64,000 bases of DNA from Pristionchus mayeri (taxonomy: Eukaryota; Nematoda; Chromadorea; Rhabditida; Neodiplogasteridae). The notes below the pieces were generated by a model that searched no databases, was not told the DNA's origin, and saw only the letters and a list, made by a program, of their open reading frames with translations. The position numbers and the translations under genes are program-made. Each line of letters begins with the position of its first letter. Position 1 is the first letter of the stretch. The stretch lies in contig BTRK01000005.1 in NCBI GenBank assembly GCA_036245805.1, positions 17,274,984 through 17,338,983 on the forward strand. Direction: 5' to 3'. Shown here one piece after another: positions 58,463 through 64,000 of the stretch.

Positions 58463-61400
58463 TTACACCTTTTTGAGCCACTTGAGCCACCCGTTGAAAT
58501 TTTCCGGTAGGATGAACGGTGTCTTCGTGATTCTTCCTTCCATGGTTTCCATCTCAACGAATTCGAACGAGCCATTCGCGAGATTCTGACAATGTTTATT
58601 TTAAGATTCAAAATTTCATCACCAAAAAATTCAACTCTACCTCATTGAGAAATTTATTCCAGAAGGTGCGAGGGAGTCCGAAATAGGAAGTGGAGGAGAA
58701 TGAAATGTCCAACAGTTCACAATCGCGGATAGTGGATGCCAACTGAGAGACGAAGGAGGCTGAAGAGCATTTATTTTGATAACACCTTTCGCTTCTTTAA
58801 TTAATTATTGGGGTATTTCAAAAGTTCCTGGAATTTTTTCTGATTTTATTTTCTCACGAAATATAAGTCAGGAATACTAATCATAGCACATATATAATAT
58901 AGATCGACCAGCAGTATCTTTTCCGCAGGATAGTTCCTTAGATGATTACCTAGTTATGATGAAATAGTCAAAAATGAGTTTTTTTTGCCTCTATTTTAAA
59001 ACATTATTATTTCATTTTCGTTCAAGGTTCAAAATTCTGGTTTACTGTGAAGTAGCGGCAGCTATCTTAATTTCCTTTGAACCATTAACATTGCACCTTT
59101 CTAAAATGGCCGTAGGAAAATATCAAAACTTGTCATTTTAATCTTGTCGATGGAAGGTCATTTTCAGAATTTTTCAAATGTTTATGGTTAGTTGCTAATC
59201 AATCGGACTAATTTGACAATGTAAATTAGTTTAAAATTATTTATGGGAGTTTGGTACCTTAGTGGATATCAAAATCGGAGAAAAATGTTTAAACACATTG
59301 AAATTTTCGAGTTTCGTAGTAAAGGTGCAGCGCGTTTTTGGAGGCCGGGATAGTGACCAGTAAACTATTTGGCAACTAGGAAGTAACGAGCCATTATCAC
59401 ATGACTTCTATCTGTTCATAGCAAAGAATTTCGCGCTTGACCATTTTTGCGACACAATTTCGAATTCGTGATATTCTTGTAAACTATGAAATTTGTAATC
59501 CATCTCGCGCGGAAATTGTGCACTGGTAGCCCTAGCCAATGCGACGCACTATTAGTCAGTGAGATTGTTCCCTTCAAAAAAAAATTCCACGAACATTTGA
59601 AACACCCTAATAGTTGTTGGCGTTGCTAAGCGTTGGTAACAACATTTAAGGATGTGAAAAAAGATCCTCATATAGATAGGGACCACAACGTGGATTGCCG
59701 AATTGTCGCAGTTAACGGCAAACATTGCGCAAAATGTCCGTGAGGAACCTAATAAGATGATACTTTTGACCGTTTATCGATATCTTAACTCTAACTTGTG
59801 CTATGGCTCGAAAAGTGTTCTCGAGTAGTTCAACGGATGATCGTCGAAAGGTGCATGTGGGCGGAGCCTATTCCGATGCCTAGTATTCAAGTATCTTAAG
59901 AGGAACCACTAGCACCTGTCCGCATGGTGTAGTGGTGAAGCTCATTGGCCTTGTGTCACGGGACCGTGTGTTCGTTACCCTTCCGTGCAAGACCTTTGCA
60001 GATAGCAGAGATAAACAGTGGAAGTCGTATTCCAATAAATAAGCGTACTGTCCGATAGTTATTTGCAATCGACTATTCGAACTTAAATCTATTTTATATT
60101 TTATTTGTACTGAAGTGATGATAAAAAGCAGGGGAACATTGCTGGACTTAGGCGAAAGTCGAATATTCATCGGAAGTACAAAAATTGGAGAATGCATGAC
60201 CTTCCAATCGATTTTTTGTATATTAAAAGAAAACAGATCATGATCGCCATTTCACAGATTGTAAAGACTGATGAGACCTACAGAATAAGGGCTTGCACTA
60301 AGAATTTGGTTACGAATTCGCTTAGTCGTTTGTAGTGCCAGATTTTGGGGCACTCTTTCTCCCTCAAAGTGGGCGGAGCTTGCGGTCTCTACATATGAGG
60401 CGAATCGCGAGAGAATCGACCATTTGAGGGGGGCAGCGGCGGTAGGATTCAAGTTTGTTCAATCCGGCTATAATGTTGGTTATAAGTACTTTCAATGACG
60501 CTCTTTAAAATTGCGTCGTCAGAATTGTGATATCTGTTGTCATCTTCGAGATTCAGAAGGCCAAACTTGGTACTATTACTTTTCGACAGTCAAATCGGGA
60601 CCACTTAAATGGTCATAACTTCGTTCAAAATTGAGATAGAACGTCGTTCTTTGTTTAGAAAGAAAGCTACCACCATGCTCAACAACTTTATCGAGACGAC
60701 ATCATTCCTGGTCTTCATCATGGTGCAGGTCGGGCGGACCAAAAATGACGTATCTTTGGAAATCGGAAAAACGTATTGGGTTATCATGCTTAAGTTGTAG
60801 TACATATACATGTCTAACTTTTCGCCAAAAATTAGCAAAATCGGAGTATAAACAAAAAAAAGGGACGCACTTTTATGCAGCGACCCCAAAATTTGTTCCA
60901 GACAAGAGTATTACCGTATCTTCAATTGCCCTCATTTGGGCTCAAAATCGTTAAAACTCTTTTAAAACAACATTACAAATTGTTTCCACTTATGCTATAG
61001 CACTTTCATTGGTCATAAATGGTCACCTGACCGAAAATTTGAAAATCGATATTTTGTCCCCGATCAACTTGCGGCAAGGGTCCAAACGCACTATATGGGT
61101 TTGAAATTATGTAAATACATCCCTCGAAACCGCTCAGAAGAAATGGGAGCCTGAAAATGTGAAATTTCGACTCAGGGATCCAAGGAAAGATGTAATAGAG
61201 TATATCAGGAAGAAAAAGAGATAGAGACCTGCACTATTGCTCAAAATGTAGAGAATGAAAAGCTAAACATTTCATCTGTTGAAAGTGAGTCTTTATCTTG
61301 TCGTTCAAGCGTTCTACAGAGCCTAGAATTTGGCCAGAAACATGCGATAATACCCCGAGAGCGCGTGCTCTAACCGTCTGGCGCTCTCTCCCTCCCTGAC

Positions 61401-63516
61401 CTCCCTCTCCCTCCCCTCTATTTAGCGCTCCCAGGGCGCGTTTCCTGTCGTTTCTGCCCAATTTCTAGGCTCTGTAGAACGCTTGAACGACAAGATAGAG
61501 GCTCACTTTCAACAGATGAAATGTTTTTTTTTCTTCCTGATATACTCTATTATTTTTTTTTTCTTCTGAATACTCTAATACTCTTGTCCGGAACAAATTT
61601 TTTGGGGTCGCCGCACAAAAGTGCGTCCCTTTTTTTGTTTATACTCCGATTTTGCTAATTTTTGACGAAAAGTTAGGCATATATATGTACTACAACTTAA
61701 GCATGATAACCCAATACGTTTTTCCGATTTCCAAAGATACGTCATTTTTGGTACGCCTGACCGCCCTGCACCATGATGAAGACCAGGAATGATGTCGTCT
61801 AGATAAAGTTGTTGAGCATGGTGGTAGCTTTCTTTCTAAACAAAGAACGACGTTCTGTCTCAATTTTGAACGAAGTTATCACCATTTAAGTGGTCCCGAT
61901 TTGACTGTCGAAAAGTAATAGTACCAAGTTTGGCCTTCTGAATCTCGAAGATGACGACAGATATCAAAATTCTGACGACGCAATTTTAAAGGGCGTCATT
62001 GAAAGTACTTATAACCAATATTATAGCCGGATTGAACAAACGTGAATCCTACCGCCGCGGCGTGGTCGATTCTCTCGCGATTCGCCTCATATAGAATGGA
62101 CATAAAAAAATAATTGAAAAGAGTCCTACCCGGATCGGAGAGCTGCGTCTCAATACAATTTAGCTTGATATTCTGGGCTTGAGAGGCCAACGAGAGGAGA
62201 TGAGGACTAAGCATGCACATTATACTATTCAAATTGTGTTTTGATGAGTAAACTAACACCATGGCGTCACTCAGATTCTGATTGACGATGCAGAGACAAT
62301 CAATGGTCGAATTGCGTAGCAGAGGCGCAAACATCGCGAAATGAGCCGGAGCGAAATCATTATGTGCGAACATAGCAGCATACATGAGACTTGTAGAGAT
62401 CAGGTCAATCGCCTGGAGAAAAATAACCTCATTACAAAAAAATGCTTCAGAGAGTATTGAAGATGCAAATGTGAAGAAAAATTGATTATTTGATCTAACC
62501 TGATTGACGATGGGATCATCGGGACCATCCAGAGTCACAATCATAAAGGCATAGACACGATCACCATATCGTCTGAATCTTCTCGAGTCCAGATTGGCCA
62601 GACTGTAGAAAGGTATATTGGATGGATAGAATCGAATAGACAACGTCAATCCATTCTGAAAAGGCGGCATTTTCTATCGTTGGTAAAATTAAAGTTCTCC
62701 GAATAGAAATAATTTTCTGATTCGGATATGTGAAAATAGGTTAAGAGTCGGAAATTACTGTAGCAGTATATTTCAATGCTCACTTCATTCTTCCTCAGAT
62801 CCACATTCCTGATTCCCGGTCTATTTTCTGCTCTCCTCATGAATTCTTTCACTCCTGCACGGAAGTGAGTGGAGACCTGCGATGTGAAAATCGGTACGGA
62901 AATGGTGTGTGTTATGAAAATCTGTGCAATATTCTTCATTACAATAACAAGGCATAGAACGATTAGTCATAACTACAGTAGGCATGTGTATTATCCGCAC
63001 CTCGGCGAGATTAGCGAGATCAGTGCACTCCCTATTGTTATGGAGATGGAAGAAGATGCGCTTATTAGCCGGCCATGGAAGAGATTCCCACCTTGAAGAA
63101 AATATCGGATACTTTAGCTATTCGAAATTTGTGAAAACAATGGGCAGTGGACAAAATGCAAATGATGATGTGTTCTGAAGCTAAGAAAAAATTATTAGAA
63201 TTGGGCAAACTTCGGATAATCTGTGTTATGTTCGAGCTGCTGAGGATCCACGAGTCCGAGACGGTCTATATCCTGAAAATAAGAGAAAGGGTGGTGAGTC
63301 GGAATACTCTTTTCAAATCTGTGCATTACTCTCCTAATGTCACATGCTTTCTAACTATGTATGATGAAGAATTTAAAAGAGAAAAAAATATTGCCGAAAT
63401 GTGAAGAAAAAAATGTAACGCACTCGGCAGATGGCATCAGTCTCTTCCGATTCAGAATTGGAAGACATGATGGAAGAGGAGATTGAATCAGAGGGACGAT
63501 CCTCGTTGACTGGCAT
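58463..63516 (-). CDS. F-box-like protein, family 2, member 4 (with a 3.4-kb intron full of elements)
   Basis: Starts MPVNEDRPSDSISSSIMSSN at 63516, right after a TAATCAG acceptor. Blocks: WESLPWPANKRIFFHLHNNR with ECTDLANLAE, VSTHFRAGVKEFMRRAENRP, RFYPSNIPFYSLANLDSRRF, STSLMYAAMFAHNDFAPAHF and SPHLLSLASQAQNIKLNCIE. After a large intron (about 62130 to 58760) come ASFVSQLASTIRDCELLDIS and the last exon NLANGSFEFVEMETMEGRI, ending WLKKV at 58463-58465. The big intron holds a TA-flanked MITE, a tRNA/SINE-like piece and a 1.7-kb palindrome. All exons can still be joined in frame. Confidence 0.65.
58808..59610. mobile_element. 803-bp TA-flanked element (mariner-type ends)
   Basis: Ends TTGGGGTATTTCAAAAGTTC on the left; on the right, the complement of TTAGGGTGTTTCAAATGTTC. 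TA flanks lie at 58806-58807 and 59611-59612. Terminal repeats are about 33 bases with mismatches. The interior is AT-rich with no transposase. It lies in the large intron of family 2 member 4. Confidence 0.75.
59915..59995 (+). other. tRNA-like / SINE-like segment (weak)
   Basis: GCATGGTGTAGTGGTGAAGC resembles a tRNA A box (TGGTGTAGTGG), and GTGTTCGTTACCC about 45 bases later resembles a B box (GGTTCGANNCC). The arms do not fold into a clear cloverleaf. A decayed tRNA-derived SINE is the simplest reading; a chance match is possible. Confidence 0.3.
60393..62092. mobile_element. 1.7-kb palindromic (foldback) element in an intron
   Basis: Left arm begins ATATGAGGCGAATCGCGAGA; the right arm ends with its exact complement at 62092. 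Arms extend about 750-800 bases, share CAAACTTGGTACTATTACTT and CTTGAACGACAAGATA, and close on a loop (about 61335-61460) rich in CT and CG. A few short mismatched patches occur. No transposase. It lies in the large intron of family 2 member 4, about 40 bases from a splice site. Not obviously related to the other two foldback families. Confidence 0.82.
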
Positions 63517-63799
63517 CTGATTAGAGGAGAAAGGAGTGATCACCACTTCCCAGAGGTACCGTTTCAAGGAAATATCGACTACATCGTCGCAAAAAATAAT
63601 AGACCTAGCATTGCAAATAGTGCCATCTAAATGGTTTAACATTCTTGCGTTAGACGAAAGTAAACAACGCTCTTCTAAATTAGTTATTTCGGCAGCTAAC
63701 TGTAAAACTGTGATGGGTTGGGAAGGACACGCACTGTATTAAGTGCATCAGCCTCTCCGGCATCAGAATTGTCCTTAGGCCAAGTAAGGGAGGGAGTCA

Positions 63800-63872
63800 A
63801 GAGAGGGGAATGATCATCGTTGACGGGCATTTGATTGGTTTCTGGTGTCTCGGGGAGAGTAGTGATCACCAT
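63800..63872 (-). CDS. Possible alternative or duplicated first exon for family 2 member 4
   Basis: The minus strand reads MVITTLPETPETNQMPVNDD from 63872. The inner MPVNDD resembles the MPVNEDRPSD start at 63516, and both are preceded by similar ITTL/VITPF-type sequence. The copy at 63830 has lost the CAG acceptor (AATCAAATG instead of AATCAGATG). It may be the true first exon, a relic of duplication, or the start of a further gene leaving the window. Confidence 0.35.
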
Positions 63873-63890
63873 CTTTAAAATTACGAAATA

Positions 63891-64000
63891 TTAGGGTGTC
63901 CCATAATGTAGCGTTAGTTCTCAGGGAAAAGGGGATGGAAATGGAAAAAGGGTGTTAGTTCTCAAAGTGCCTTTTCCGGAAAAGGCTCGATATTTGAATT
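63891..64000. mobile_element. Left end of another TA-type element, cut by the window edge
   Basis: After TA at 63889-63890 the sequence begins TTAGGGTGTCCCATAATGTA, typical of mariner or MITE termini (TTAGGGTG...). The window ends 110 bases later, so the other end cannot be seen. Confidence 0.45.

Overview
The window looks like a gene-dense nematode nuclear genome. Genes have many short introns with TTTCAG-type 3' splice sites, and often a splice-acceptor-like CAG directly before the start ATG, as expected with spliced-leader addition. Gene content also fits: multi-copy C6-domain secreted protein, srh/sri-like 7TM chemoreceptors, expanded F-box-like families, PP1-like phosphatase paralogs, mariner and mariner-type MITEs. 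A diplogastrid such as Pristionchus would fit, but I cannot prove the species from sequence alone. No prokaryotic operon, CRISPR or rRNA gene is seen.

Layout. 1-8.2 kb: a poorly supported 3' gene end, a PP1-like phosphatase on the minus strand (1313-3713), and three tandem paralogs of a ~90-residue helical protein (4045-6755). 8.2-18 kb: one large plus-strand gene for a secreted protein with about 15 C6 domains. Nine of these come from a 463-bp tandem array, and the last intron carries a 1.3-kb foldback element. 19-28 kb: two minus-strand chemoreceptor-like genes, a small multi-pass membrane protein gene and one complete F-box-like gene (family 1) on the plus strand. 29-44 kb: minus-strand relics and three further copies of family 1, heavily invaded by a mariner, two TA-flanked foldback/MITE elements, a decayed mariner-like element and a 1.9-kb foldback. 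44-50 kb: a second PP1-like phosphatase (plus strand) and two RBX1-like RING genes. 50-64 kb: four tandem minus-strand members of a second F-box-like family. One is broken by a dead LINE, and one has a 3.4-kb intron holding a MITE, a tRNA/SINE-like stretch and a 1.7-kb palindrome.

How it fits together. The window combines F-box-like proteins (candidate SCF substrate receptors) with RBX1-like RING proteins (SCF catalytic partners), PP1-like phosphatases and chemoreceptors, all in fast-duplicating families. The paralogs act as natural controls: three TE insertions in one F-box-like copy or its flank can be read against intact empty sites in the neighbouring copy. Two points seem most worth following. 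One is the phase-symmetric 95-residue C6 module array. The other is the heptamer TACGGTA, which forms the 5' splice site of many introns here and is also reiterated inside them, mostly in the PP1-like genes.
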